NCBI GenBank assembly: GCA_008921705.1
Contig: VFFE01007638.1
Coordinates: 871,706 to 935,705, forward strand
Reading direction: 5' to 3'
From: Burhinus oedicnemus
Taxonomy: Eukaryota > Chordata > Aves > Charadriiformes > Burhinidae
Length of the DNA: 64,000 bases
Position 1 is the stretch's first letter. Every line of letters begins with the position of its first letter. The notes under the pieces are model-generated. The model worked only from the letters and a program-made list of their open reading frames with translations, did no database searches and had not been told where the DNA came from. This document shows, piece by piece, positions 1-10,674 of the stretch. The position numbers were made by a program, and so were the translations under genes.

Positions 1-1774
1 ACAAAAACATTTCATTACATTTGATAGTTTATGTCTCTTCCTTAGAATGAGGCATTTTTATTTGTAGGGCTCAAAGAGAGAGGTTTATTTCTCCCCCACA
101 TATTTTAAAAAAAAAGCCAAACCTCAAAACGATGAACTCCTGTCTCTAACTTTCCATAGCTTCCTCAGTCTGCTTTCAAGTGAGGATGAATACCCCAATG
201 ATTCAAAGTACAAAGGTTAATCTGAGTGGAAAATGAAGGCTTTAACAGGATTGTAAAGCTTAAGGACTCCTTTCAGCACTAAAGAGACTTTTGAAAGTGA
301 CTGAGCCATAGAAGTTCCATGAGTACCATAGAATGGCCCACTTAGATCCAAAATACAATTCAAATGGCACAGCTGGCTGAATCCATTAGTAGAAATGGAT
401 ATTGACTTCCATTTTCTTCCTTCTTCTCCTCCCAAAATTAACTTTCTACACTTGTCGGGTAGACAGTATGAATCAACATTATGTCCACATAAACTTTAAG
501 AATTATGTGTAGGATAGATTACTGAATACTGTAAATTTAGTAATAATAGAAAATTATTAGAATTTCAAAGCTTGTATGATTTTTAAACAGTAACATAACT
601 ATATCTCTCCCACATTTTAGAAGTTTGGAGGAGTTGGGGGTTTTTGTTTGTTTTTTTTTTGTTTTTTTAATTGAAATGTGTTCCCTGTGGGTGAAATTCA
701 GTCACTTTACTTTTCCATAAGAAAGAATTGGGAATATCTACGGCTGTTCAAAGCTATTACTCTTTATATTAACCTTTTTATTCAGTCTTCAAGTCCAAAA
801 GAGTGATGCAAGCCAGGGCTCATTTGCTAAAGCCAATCCAAAAGCCAGATTTGAATAGAGGGGGGAAAAAACCCAAATAAAACAAATGAAAAAAAAAAAC
901 AACAACAAGCCCATAAAGTTTTTAAGAGCAAGTTTTGATGATTGTGAATCTCTTGGCAAAATATGGGTCCAAGGCACCAGATCCACAGATTTAACCAGCA
1001 TGAAAAACTGACTACAAATCATTTCTGAAGATTTTTTAGATTAAAACTATCCTATAAGAAATTTCTGTGCACACTTATACACTGCTTAGTTTTCTCATAA
1101 AACCTACGGTTTCACGCAAAAAATCAATAGTGTAGAGATAATGTCAGGGTCACTTATTCTGACTGTGCCAAACAACTCCGGAATCCTCAAAAGACAGACG
1201 TGTTACATACAATAGCTGCCATTCAAGGCATGAATGAGCAAACAGTGACCTATCTTATTTTCTAGTTCTCTCTTAATTAGAATGATAAGAATAAAAACAA
1301 TAAAAAATCATAGGTATATTTTATTGAATATAAATTTTTACTGGGGAAGAAAGTTCATAAAAGAACATAAATGTAACAGCAAATTTTGAATCCTAATGAA
1401 AAACTATATATATTTCTTTATATTTAAGATTTTCAAGTTTTTGTTGCTATTATCCCCATTTTCTAATTTATATTTGTAGACCTTTAAAAGATAAAGGATA
1501 ATAAAGATCACAACAACACGCCAAAATTTTTATGTGAATAAATAAACAAGGCCTATCAATCTGCAAAGTTATCAGAAACCTCAGAGAAATTATATTCAAT
1601 TAAGTTATCTCAAACTTAAGTAACATTCAACTTGGATTGCATTCACTATTATAATGGCTTCCAAAAATTTCATTTGAAGTGAAAAATTTTATAAGTCTTT
1701 AGTTCAGGATCCTATTTGATCTTAAATCCTGTGATAAAAATAATTCCTAATACAAGCTTTGAATCACTTACCGT
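1..1774. other. Unique AT-rich sequence
   Basis: No exon, RNA gene or recognisable transposon is visible. A T-rich tract lies at 641-668 and an A-rich tract at 890-908. The short open frames here have no conserved-looking composition and are judged to be chance. Confidence 0.6.
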
Positions 1775-1776
1775 TC

Positions 1777-3272
1777 TATAACCATGGGACCTGATGAGAT
1801 GCATCCACAGGTTCTGAAGGAACTGGCGGACTAAGTTCCTAAGCCACTATCCATCATATTTGAGAAGTCACGGCAGTCCAGTGAAGTTCCCACTGACTGG
1901 ACAAAGGGAAACATAACCCCTGTTTTTAAAAAGGGAAAAAAGGAAGACTTGGGGAACTACAGGCCAGTCAGTCTCACCTCTGTGCCCGGCAAGATCATGA
2001 AGCAGATCCTTCTGGAAATTATACCAAGGCACATGGAAAATAAGGAGGTGATAGACGACAACCAATATGGCTTCACTAAGGGCAAATCGTGACTGACAAA
2101 TCTGATGGCCTTCTACAATGGCATTACAGTGTTGGTGGATAAGAGAAGAGAAACTGACATCACCTACCTGGAATTGTGCAAAACATTTGACACTGTCCCA
2201 CGTGACATCCTTGTCCCTAAATTGGAGAGATATAAATTTGATGGATGGACCATTCGGTGCATAAGGAATTGGCTGGATGGCAGCACTCAAAGTGTTGCAG
2301 TCAATGGCTCAATGTCCAAGTGGCAACCAATGACGAGTGGCATTCCTCAGGGGTCGGTACTGGGACCGATGCTGTTTAACCTCTTTGTTGGTGACAAGGA
2401 CAGTGGAACTGAGTGCACCATCAGCAAGTTTGCCATTGACACCAAGCTGTGTGGTGCAGTCGACACGCTGGAGGGAAGGGATGCCATCCAGAGGGACCTC
2501 GACAGGCTTGAGGGGTGGGCCTGTGCAAACCTCATTGAGTTCAACAAGGCCAAGTGCAAGGTCCTGGCAAGCACAAATACAAGCTGGGCAGAGAATGGAT
2601 TGAGAGCAGTGCTGAGGAGAGCAATTTGTGGGTGTTGGTTGATGAGAAGGTGAACATGAGCCAGCAATGTGCAGAAAGCCAACCGTATCCTGAGCTGCAT
2701 CAAAAGAATCATGGCCATCAGGTTGAGGGCGGTGATTCTGCCCTTCTACTCCATTCTCACATCCAGCCCTGGAGCCCCCAACATGAGAAGGACATGGGTC
2801 TGTTGGAGCAAGTCCAGAGGAGGGCCATGAAGATGGTCAAGAGGGATGGAGCACCTCTGCTATGAAGACAGGCTGAGAGAGTTGGTGTTGTTGAGCCTGG
2901 AGAAAAGAAGGCTCCAGGGAGACCTTATAAAAGCTTTCCAGTGCCTAAAGGGGACCTACAGGAAAGATGGTAAGGGAATCTTTATCAGGGGGTGCAGTGA
3001 TAGGATGAAGAGTAACGGTTTTAAACTGAAAGAGGGTAGATTTAGATTAGACATTAGGAAGGAATTCTTTACTCTGAGGGTGGTGAGACACTGGAACAGG
3101 TTGCCCAGAGAATTGTGGCTGCCCCATCCCTGGAGGTGTTCAAGTCCGGGTTGGATGGGGCTTGAGCAACCTGATTTAGTGGAAGGTGTCCCAGCCCATG
3201 GCAGGGGTGTTGGAACTAGAAGATCTTTAAGGTCCCTTCCAACACTAACCATTCCATGATCCTATGATTCTA
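1777..3272 (+). mobile_element. CR1 LINE, 5'-truncated, inactive
   Basis: This is a + strand CR1 non-LTR retrotransposon copy that begins inside ORF2, just upstream of the reverse transcriptase core, and runs to the CR1 3' tail. The end at 3251-3270 carries the degenerate repeated ATTCTATGA-like octamer that marks CR1 3' ends. 5' truncation with an intact 3' end is the usual product of CR1 target-primed reverse transcription. Its last 150 bases closely resemble the fragment at 34423-34578, so the two probably belong to one subfamily. Confidence 0.95.
1783..3190 (+). pseudogene. CR1 ORF2 reverse transcriptase remnant
   Basis: Translation shows reverse transcriptase motifs in order. [11 protein letters not shown] block corresponds to motif [12 protein letters not shown] follows, and a FAID box sits at 2429-2440 where active CR1 has FADD. 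One of the two adjacent catalytic aspartates is therefore lost. An in-frame TGA at 2090-2092 interrupts the GKS..LTNL segment. The frame changes near 2600 and again before 2850, where the C-terminal part resumes with EDRLRELVLLSLEKRR and later RHWNRLP. No functional protein can be made. The ORF2 protein normally nicks target DNA and copies CR1 RNA into the chromosome. Confidence 0.9.
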
Positions 3273-4622
3273 CATTATATATCTCTTTCAGAGTTTTGGG
3301 TAATACCGTATCTGATCTTCCTTTTCTACTTTGTGATGCCAGAGAAACCAGAAAAAATGGCAAGCCAGCTGTCAAAATCTTGGATCAGTTGATATATATG
3401 CAATCATACTTAAAGAAGCAGAGACCTGCACGATCTTTTTTAGGTGACTGCCTTTGTCTGTGAGCAAGGGATAAATGCAGTGATATTTCTGTGTAATATT
3501 CCATTACATTAGGTATTTTGGACTCAAGTTTTTATGTGACTCCCCCAGTTGACTGTAAGAAGAGATCTGACAATTTGCATTTTTTTCTCCTTAAATTAAA
3601 TACGGTTGGGTATGGGCTGTTTTCTTTACTGTATCACAAGTATCACAAGACCTTCACATTATTTATTACAAGACACATACAAAAAGCTTGTGGGACATCA
3701 AGAGGTGAAACACAAACTCCGTGTTCCTTCATTTCGGTATCTATTGCAGCTTTTTAGTCATTCCTTCCAATCAACAGGATAGTCAGGTAGCTATAGCTGC
3801 AAGTAGGAATAGCATTTGAAAGAGATCGTGTTCTCTATTATAATCCCTTCTGCTGAGGGCATTATTAAATTGGTTTACAACCTTGTGGTCTTTTTGGTTT
3901 CCTTAGCTCTGTGAGGAGTTGTATCAACCATTGTAATAAAAACAGACAAACACGAAGTATCTCCCCCTTACATTCTTAAGAGATTACTGTGGTCTGTGCT
4001 TGTGGACACAGATCTAGACAAAAGATTTATACTTAATTATTTTAGGTTCCCTCTAGCAACTAAGACACACATCCTGAAAAGCTCCAATTACTTACAGATG
4101 AACACCAGAATTCTCCTAGCTATGTAGGTCACCACAAACCCATCACTTGCTCTTAACTAACTGTAGAGCACAATTCAATGTCCTCTGTGACCGACCTGCT
4201 TAAGATGTTTTGCCTTCCTGTGGCCCATATTACTCTGTTAGTCTGCTTTCCACTGCAAGAATGAAATAGTATATTGCAAAGGAAATCTTGTGAGAGTAGT
4301 GAATCTTTCCATGAAGGGGAAATCAGTGAATAAACCTCACCTATGAATTCACTGCCCACTACTTAGGAATTTGCTGTTTTCATCTCAAAAACTTTTTCTT
4401 TTATTTTACTCTGTAAGCAAGAGCCTATCCATCCTCATCCATACCTACACAAACAAATGAACAAGTGAACAAAGAAGCAAACAAAAAAATCCTGCCAACA
4501 CAGTAAACACAGTCCCTTCCTAGGATGGAAAAGAAACAAGAGAAAGACAGTTTTATTGTCACACAAGTATTTAACTAAGACATTGACATACCTTGACGTA
4601 TGCCATTTCAGTAAAAAAGGTC
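3273..4622. other. Unique sequence between CR1 and an LTR element
   Basis: I see no gene here. Composition is ordinary AT-rich sequence. Open frames at 3518-3757 and 4153-4359 are short and unlike any family I know. Confidence 0.5.
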
Positions 4623-5034
4623 TGTTGTGGTTTAATCCCAGCAACGAAGCACCACAAAGCCGCTCGCTCACTTTTCTTCCCTGGTGGATTCTCTCCTCCA
4701 TCCTCCCCGTCATCCTGCACTGCCAGGGGTGAGAAGGTAGAGAAAATCAGGAGTAAAGTTAAGCCCAGGAAGAAGAGAGGGGTGGGGAGAAGGTATTTTT
4801 AAGATTTAGTTTTATTTCTCATTATCCTACTCACTTGACTGATAATAAGTTTAACTAATTTCCCCAAGTTGAGTCTGTTTTGCCCATGATGGTAATTGAT
4901 GAGTGATCTCTCCCTGTTCTCACTTGGACCACAAGTCTTTCATTATACTTTCTCCCCCCTGTCCATCTGAGGATGGGGAGTGATAGAGCAGCTTTGGTGG
5001 GCACCTGGCATCCAGCCAGGCTCAACCCACCGTA
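4623..5034 (+). repeat. Endogenous retrovirus 5' LTR
   Basis: The sequence starts TGTTGTGG and ends near CCACCGTA, just before a primer-binding site, which fixes the orientation as +. The last 60 bases (AGCAGCTTTGGTGGGCACC, then CAGCCAGG and CAACCCACC) match a tail I associate with an abundant avian LTR family. An AATAAG at about 4843-4848 may be a decayed polyadenylation signal. The terminal TG..CA is degraded to TG..TA. The two ends are imperfect inverted repeats of one another over roughly 50 bases. I found no matching 3' LTR downstream, so the provirus is truncated. The exact family is unresolved. Confidence 0.7.
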
Positions 5035-5042
5035 GCCCTTTT

Positions 5043-5060
5043 TGGCACCCAAGGTGGGGC
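5043..5060 (+). other. Retroviral primer-binding site, tRNA-Lys type
   Basis: TGGCACCCAAGGTGGGGC lies 8 bases after the LTR end. It matches the primer-binding site complementary to the 3' end of the lysine-1,2 tRNA at 16 of 18 positions. Such a site primes minus-strand DNA synthesis in a retrovirus. Position and sequence together support the LTR boundary and + orientation. Confidence 0.7.
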
Positions 5061-5188
5061 ACGAGATGATGGCAGTTTTGTATTAAGTGTGCTATAGCTA
5101 TGGTAGTTATTAATTGGCAAGATCCTGTGCAGGTCACAGAGTTTGTTGGCTGCACTGCTTATCTCTTTATTTTGCCGAGCTTGGGAAC

Positions 5189-5557
5189 ATGTTAATACAA
5201 ATAATGGCTATACGATTTGCCCTGGCATTGATGGTCTTGCTGTGCTTAGGGAACTATTTTGTGGGGAGGATGAGGGAATACATCTCCCTCTTCCTACCTG
5301 GGATTGATGTGGATGGTTTCATTATGCAGGTTCCTGAGGTCCTTGTTCACCCTTATGTGATCTGTTTAATACTACTAATTAACACTATTATCATATTACG
5401 GAGTTTGTGGAATCTGGTACCATTCTGGTGTAAGAGAAGACAACTTTTGGGTGAGGCGATACTGAAATGTGCCCTGAGGTGGCCAGTCCCTGGATGGCAG
5501 AGTGTGTGGAAGGATTTGGGCAGGTTCCTAGGGTGGTTATCACCTCCCATAACCTAG
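5189..5557 (+). CDS. Hydrophobic ORF in retroviral leader, function unknown
   Basis: An ATG-initiated frame of 122 codons lies directly after the retroviral leader start; the same frame is open upstream to about 5114 without an ATG. It has two strongly hydrophobic stretches. One is near the N-terminus (ALALMVLLCLGNYF). The other is about residues 54-70 (VICLILLINTIII) and is followed by a basic KRR. It would be predicted to be a small two-pass membrane protein. I recognise no gag, env or accessory family. It ends at TAG 5555-5557. It may be a real leader ORF of this retrovirus family or a chance open frame in a non-coding leader. Confidence 0.3.
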   Translation: MLIQIMAIRFALALMVLLCLGNYFVGRMREYISLFLPGIDVDGFIMQVPEVLVHPYVICLILLINTIIILRSLWNLVPFWCKRRQLLGEAILKCALRWPVPGWQSVWKDLGRFLGWLSPPIT

Positions 5558-5772
5558 GACTTTGCACCTGAACAGGCAAGCAACCCTGGCAAACTGACAC
5601 GCTCCCTGGTAGAAGGCTGCTTTGCCTACCCCAATGAAAACCAGCAGCTTCTAGCACTGTACTGGGGCCTGACCTGTGCCTATCACGCCACAGTTCAGTA
5701 CTCTCAGAGGACTGTGGTTGAAGCAGGGACCCAAACAAGATTAAATTATTTTATTATGTTTTTTAATTGTTA
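5558..5772 (+). pseudogene. Pol RNase H-like fragment of the retrovirus
   Basis: Immediately after the TAG that ends the leader ORF, and in the same frame, the sequence stays open to a TAG near 5770-5772. The segment around 5640-5690 reads NENQQLLALYWGLTCAYHAT. This resembles the start of the RNase H domain in ERVL-type Pol, where a glutamine-leucine-leucine-alanine motif precedes a tyrosine-tryptophan pair. RNase H removes the RNA strand during reverse transcription. Only one motif is present and catalytic residues beyond it are missing, so this is a dead fragment. The last 10 or so codons are probably host sequence. Confidence 0.45.
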
Positions 5773-6365
5773 GTACCTGTTTTGCTCAAAAACATTCTTG
5801 TTTGTTAAATGTTTGGAGCTGAGCCACAGACTAGCATCAGTTCCGTTCTCACCTTCTTGTCCTTACATCCCTAGGTGCATTTATAATTCTCCATTAAGTG
5901 TGTTGAGCACTTCAATACCTATCTATATTGGGCTATTATCTTCAAAAAACAGTCATCAGCTGAGGATAGCTTTCAGTTGTAAAGTTTTTGGTCATCAAAT
6001 TCCTTAAACATTATAATGATGAAAGATATATAATCAGAACAACATAAGCATCACACTTACAGCAATGTCTATGAAAGATAGTTCCACTGAAGAAATTGTT
6101 TTTCCAGTAGTGTCAAATCAAAATTGGGCCAACGGTATTTTACTACTTCATGTTTCAACATTCTGTGGTTCTTGTTATGTCACATATCAAAAGTCAAGAC
6201 AATAACTCAGCTGTGATCACTGTATTCAGCCTTTCAAAGAAAACAGAATATCCAATTTGGGTAAAGCAATGTGTACAAATTTTCAAATACAAATTTATAC
6301 TTGAAAAATATGACTAACTATTGGTCAACAATTATACAACTGTTTTGATCTGACATGATGGGACT
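5773..6365. other. Unique sequence between retrovirus remnant and CR1
   Basis: AT-rich sequence without gene-like features. A frame at 5798-6007 is short and unrecognised. Confidence 0.5.
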
Positions 6366-6366
6366 G

Positions 6367-6893
6367 ATTCATAGAATCATAGAATGGGTTTGGTTGGAAT
6401 GAACCTTGAAAGGTCATCTAGTCCAACCTCCCTGCAATAAGCAGGGACATCTTCAACTAGATCAGGTTGCTCAGAGCCCCATCCAACTCGACCTTGAATG
6501 TTTCCAGGGATGGAGTATCTACCACCTCTCTGGGCAACCTGTGCCAGTGTTTCACCATTCTCATCATAAAAAATTTCTTCCTTATATCTAATCTACCCTC
6601 TTAGTTTAAAGCCATTACCCCTTGTCCTATCACAACAGGCCCTGCTAAAAAGTTTGTTGCATCTTTCTCATAAGCCCACTGTTAAGTACTGAAAGGCCGC
6701 AATAAGGTCTCCCTGGAGCCTTCTTCTCCAGACTGAACAATCCCAACACTATCAGCCTGTCCTCACAGGAGAGGTGCTCCAGCCCTCTGATCATTTTTGT
6801 GGCCCTCCTCTGGACCCACTCCAACAGATCCATGTCTTTCCTGTGCTGAGGGCTCCAGAGCTGGACGCAGTACTCCAGGTGGGGTCTCACCAG
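6367..6893 (-). mobile_element. CR1 LINE 3' end, minus strand
   Basis: Read on the minus strand, this starts in the ORF2 C-terminal region and ends in the octamer tail at 6367-6384 (CATAGAATCATAGAATGG on the + strand). Minus strand translation at 6645-6890 gives [20 protein letters not shown] followed by [20 protein letters not shown], a hallmark CR1 C-terminal block. The copy is 5'-truncated to about 530 bases and frame-broken, so it is inactive. It closely resembles the tail of the 36.8-39.2 kb copy. Confidence 0.95.
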
Positions 6894-9435
6894 ATTCTTT
6901 CTTTATTTGCTAAGTGTGGTTACTTATAGGCAAATAAAGATGGTTCTTTCACTTACCTTTCTAGTGGATCAATGCCTGTTCTTCAATGAAGTAAATAAGC
7001 TCACAAGGTTATTTTAGTGCTCTGTTCCACACCAGCTATCCGAATTAGCAGCAGCAAGGGTGGAACAGTTAATATCTGAATGTTTTGGAACTTTTTAATT
7101 AATTCCTGAAGTTTTTAAAAAGGAGGAAAAGAAGTTGCAAAGTCTTACTCAAATAAAAGGAAAACTAAGTGTCTTGTGACCACAGTGAAATAATCTTCAG
7201 GCCTGGGAAATTCCCATCACAGTATCCACACATATCTCGTAGTCTTTTCATTTGCCATGTTTCCTAACTTGTGACACCCACCAGAAATAGTGCTTTGAAG
7301 TGAAATAATTAATTTTTACTTATGGATAAAATATGTCCACAAAAGAGAGAGATCACGAGCAGTCCATTTTAAGAATAGCCTTACAGATACATAGATCACT
7401 TTTTTCCTTTTCCCTAAGAAACACTGTGAACAAGCAAATAAGATAGAGATTGAGGTATTGTTTCCACCTTTATCACAGCTTTCAAACAATTCATTTAATG
7501 TCTCTGTCTCAGTTACACAGTAAATGGGAGGAATGATATTGGTCTACCCCCTGGACCTTCTCCATTAAACCCAAATAAAGGACTCTGAAATAAAGAGAAT
7601 TAATACAGTCAGACACTAAAGTATTTTAACATTTAGAAATTCCAGATGATATTTGTAATGAGAAAGAGGGGGGCGAAGGGTCAAATCTTGTTTATAAAAG
7701 CCTCTGTTTTAAAGAAGTGTGAACTCAGGGAGCACAAACAATGTAATGCAGCAGAATTATTCATACAAGCCTTAAGAAAATTCCTTGCTAGGAGCAGTAT
7801 AGCCACACTGGTGCAGAGCTCCATGTAGCCTCATTACTTGCACTGAGCTGTAGAGTTTGCAACTTCAGGCATAGCACCGTCTCCATGTCTATACTGCTTC
7901 TCCTGGTCCCAAACCTGATTGTTCAGAGTTGATACCAGCAATTCCAATGCTGCTTTGGGTTGTGCATACAGATGTAGTCTCAGAAACATACTGATTGTCT
8001 AAAGCTCTCCCACACAACAGAAAAGCATCTAGTGAAACTTCTGACAATGTCTGTTAGACAGCATTGGCTGTCATGACTACATCAATCCTCTTAGAAAAAG
8101 CAGCACATGGCTGTGATGTTGTTTTAATAAGCAGAGGTGAAATTCAAGTCATTATATAACTTTTTTTTTTTTCAGAGTAGTCTGACTTTGTTCTAGATAG
8201 TAATGTGACCAAAGTGAAAAAAACTAGTTTTTAATGAGCTGTCTCAATAGTATTCATCAAAAAGCAAGCGCAGGATTCATCAAAATCAAACGTTTATTTG
8301 TGTAAGCTGTGGTATTAAGTGGAGCACTTTATGCCTTAGTACACAATTGATGAGAAATTGTGAAATAGGAATGTATTTCTGATGCAAAATGTCTGAAGTG
8401 GCAAGTCCCAGCTCAGGCATAAGGTGCAATTTCGAACACTATTTTACATTTAATCTATATAACATTCTTCCATAGTGTCTGTCTCTTACATTATTATTCA
8501 CTCTTTTTTATGTAAGCAGCTTTTCCTATTACTTTAGCAAATACAACCTGTGTGATGAAGAATATTTATTTATGTATCATATTAGTCACTTGTGAAGTAA
8601 ATACACAATGTTGTTCTCTTAGGAGTTGTTTAAAATCCAATACTTCTAAAAATCCAATACTTCTAAAATATAGCCTCCTTATTTCTAATAGCAATCACTG
8701 AATTGCTTTTTCCACATATTAATTAACTGTAGAGAACTTCCTGCTAGTTCTTCAAGACATGTTGGAGAAGATCCACAAAAAGATTTCAGGGACTAAGATG
8801 AAAATTTTGTTGAAACTATTGATGACTGTGTATTTTGGTATTAAATTTTTCACCATGTACCTAACCTTCTTATACTAGGTAGGTCATTGCTATATATCTC
8901 AATCATGTGGCACCTGGACAACTCAGTCTAATGAGCAATCTCAGAGGTCTTGTAACACATCAGGAGTCAGTGTCAATGTTGCCGTAATAGTTGAAGCAAT
9001 CACCTCTGCCTCAGTTTCCAACAGACAAGTTTCCAGCAGATCTGCTCAAGAATATGCCTTGATGAACAGGTTAAGGTCTCAAAAAGAAAATTGAATCATA
9101 TTGTGATTCACATAGCCCCTCCATTGGAAATGTTAATTTTATATGAGTACAATCAGCTGGTAGAGGATAGATGAAATTTTTGTAACCTATGTGGTAGATG
9201 CTGCGTATGTTTGAGTCCTTCCTCTGAGCTTTTACAGTTATCATCCAGCAGTGCTCATATCTCCCTTTGTAAATATCCTATCCACTTCTTCACATTTATT
9301 TGTAAGAATTTAAATTATTTTAGACTGAGTATAACTAGGATAAACTGTGCATTCTACCTTTTCACCGTATATTAGAAAATATTTTGCAGAAAAGGACATG
9401 TTCACAACAGGTGAGAAATACGTAAACGTCTTCAG
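6894..9435. other. Unique AT-rich sequence
   Basis: No gene or clear transposon seen. It holds a 12-base T run at 8161-8172 and a perfect 17 bp tandem duplication at 8633-8666. Open frames are short. Confidence 0.5.
8633..8666. repeat. Perfect 17 bp tandem duplication
   Basis: AAATCCAATACTTCTAA occurs twice head to tail, at 8633-8649 and 8650-8666, with no mismatch. Perfect identity suggests a recent slippage or templated-insertion event. Confidence 0.9.
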
Positions 9436-9506
9436 GCAGAAAAGGAGCTGAATCCAGGATTCTCACAATCTGGAGGAAAATTTTAACCACTGAGCTGCTG
9501 GATAAA
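9436..9506 (-). mobile_element. tRNA-like SINE head, worn, minus strand
   Basis: The + strand reads GGAGCTGAATCCAGGATTC and then TTTTAACCACTGAGCTGCTGG. These look like the reverse complements of the B box and A box of a tRNA-derived SINE, in the right order and spacing. Old MIR-like SINEs of amniotes carry this pattern. The remaining body is too diverged to delimit. Confidence 0.5.
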
Positions 9507-10131
9507 AACATAAAGCTTATCTTTCTTTAAAAAATTAACTTAGTCTCCCAATATCACAAGAAGAATGAGGAAGAAGAACCCCATTTGCAAGTACTTAGGC
9601 TCTAGAGAAGGCAAGATTTCATTTGTAGACACTTTCTCCCCAAAATCTCTTATTTGTTACCTAAAAAGACAGAAGCATTACTCAATCTAGCAGTTTCTTG
9701 CTATCCTTCTCTTCGTCATGTAACTCTTACCATGTCATATAAAGACACTGGTTAGAGTTGTTTATTTAGCTGTTGTAACTAGATGCTACGAAGTTGGTTT
9801 TTTCTTACCTGAATGCTTCCTTGCAAACATGCAAAAATATATCAGACGATTTCTGTCACTCCAAATGATAATTTCTCATCAGTATTTGTAAATCATAAAA
9901 GTAGAGTAACTATAAAGTCCTAAACTTACATATGTGCAATTGTTAATGTGGAAGGACGATTACCAATATTTTGGATTCACTCATCCGTGTCATAGTATCC
10001 TACCTCATAAACTTGGATAATTGTGTTTCAATCAGTATGCTGCTTCTCCAAGGCATAAAGAGCATTATGGGATTCTGTTAGCATGGCTTGTTGGCTGTTC
10101 TCTAGCATCTCCTAAAGTCTGCAGGATTTAT

Positions 10132-10376
10132 GTGAAGTGCAGCCATATAACCTTGGGCTGTGATCTTGTCAGCTTTTACAAGCTAAACAGCATGAAAGCT
10201 GGTCAATACCTAGATGGCAAACTTCCAAGGAAAAAAAAAAAAAGAAAAAAAAAAAAAAGAAAAAAAAAAAAAGACTACTGTAGGAAGTAGTGTTGATCAT
10301 CCTTCAAGTATCAAGCTTCCCCATGAGTAAGTACTCAACCAGCATTGCAGCATTTTGTCAGGATGGCTGGTATTAG
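10132..10376 (+). mobile_element. 5S rRNA-derived SINE with expanded A tract
   Basis: 10142-10230 follows the 5S rRNA gene order: GCCATA, then GATCTTGTCAGC, then CAAGCTAAACAGCATG, then GGTCAATACCTAGATGG. These match the internal control region that binds TFIIIA, with scattered substitutions. After the A tract the sequence resumes with TACTGTAGGAAGTAGTGTTG, which I recall as the body of a 5S-headed amniote SINE. The A tract therefore appears to sit inside the element rather than being its tail. The alternative is a 5S pseudogene with a poly(A) tail. It is not a functional 5S gene. Confidence 0.6.
10231..10274 (+). repeat. Interrupted poly(A) tract
   Basis: 44 bases of A broken by three single G residues at near-regular spacing, giving an approximate A13-14G repeat. 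It lies inside the 5S-derived SINE and probably grew from a short A run in it. Confidence 0.95.
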
Positions 10377-10674
10377 GCATATCACACAAAACTGAAGGAG
10401 AATTAAGTAACTGGATCTTAGATTTAGACTTCCATCTTCATAGATAGATAAATAAAATGGTCAATTTTCAAAATGCCTTATGAGGCTCCCATAGAGAATC
10501 TCCTGTAGGGATTAATTATAGTGACCAGACTTTCAATTATGATTTTGAAAAAACGCAGTTCGTTATTTAGATGCCTACTTATGGAAGAAAGGAACAATCT
10601 GTATATTCCTACTCATAAAATTCTCATTCTCAAAGCCGTATTACATAAGATTTCCAAGAGAGCTTAAGCCTTCC

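Larger units (their letters stand above)
5061..5772 (+). mobile_element. Endogenous retrovirus internal region, mostly deleted
   Basis: Sequence downstream of the primer-binding site forms one retroviral remnant: a leader carrying a hydrophobic ORF, then about 170 bases resembling pol RNase H. Gag, protease, most of pol, env and the 3' LTR are absent, so a large internal deletion or a chimeric insertion is likely. The retroviral part seems to end near 5742, where AT-rich sequence resumes. The class is not settled. The primer-binding site is lysine-type, as in class II elements, while the pol-like motif looks closer to ERVL (class III). Confidence 0.6.

Noticed and set aside
1868..2290. 140-codon minus strand open frame
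   Set aside because: It is the antisense shadow of the CR1 reverse transcriptase remnant.
10142..10230. Functional 5S rRNA gene
   Set aside because: Many substitutions in the internal control region and no terminator or intact 3' end; it is a derived repeat.
10021..10290. 89-codon frame ending in a lysine-rich tail
   Set aside because: The tail is the translated A tract of the 5S-derived SINE and the rest overlaps its 5S-like head.
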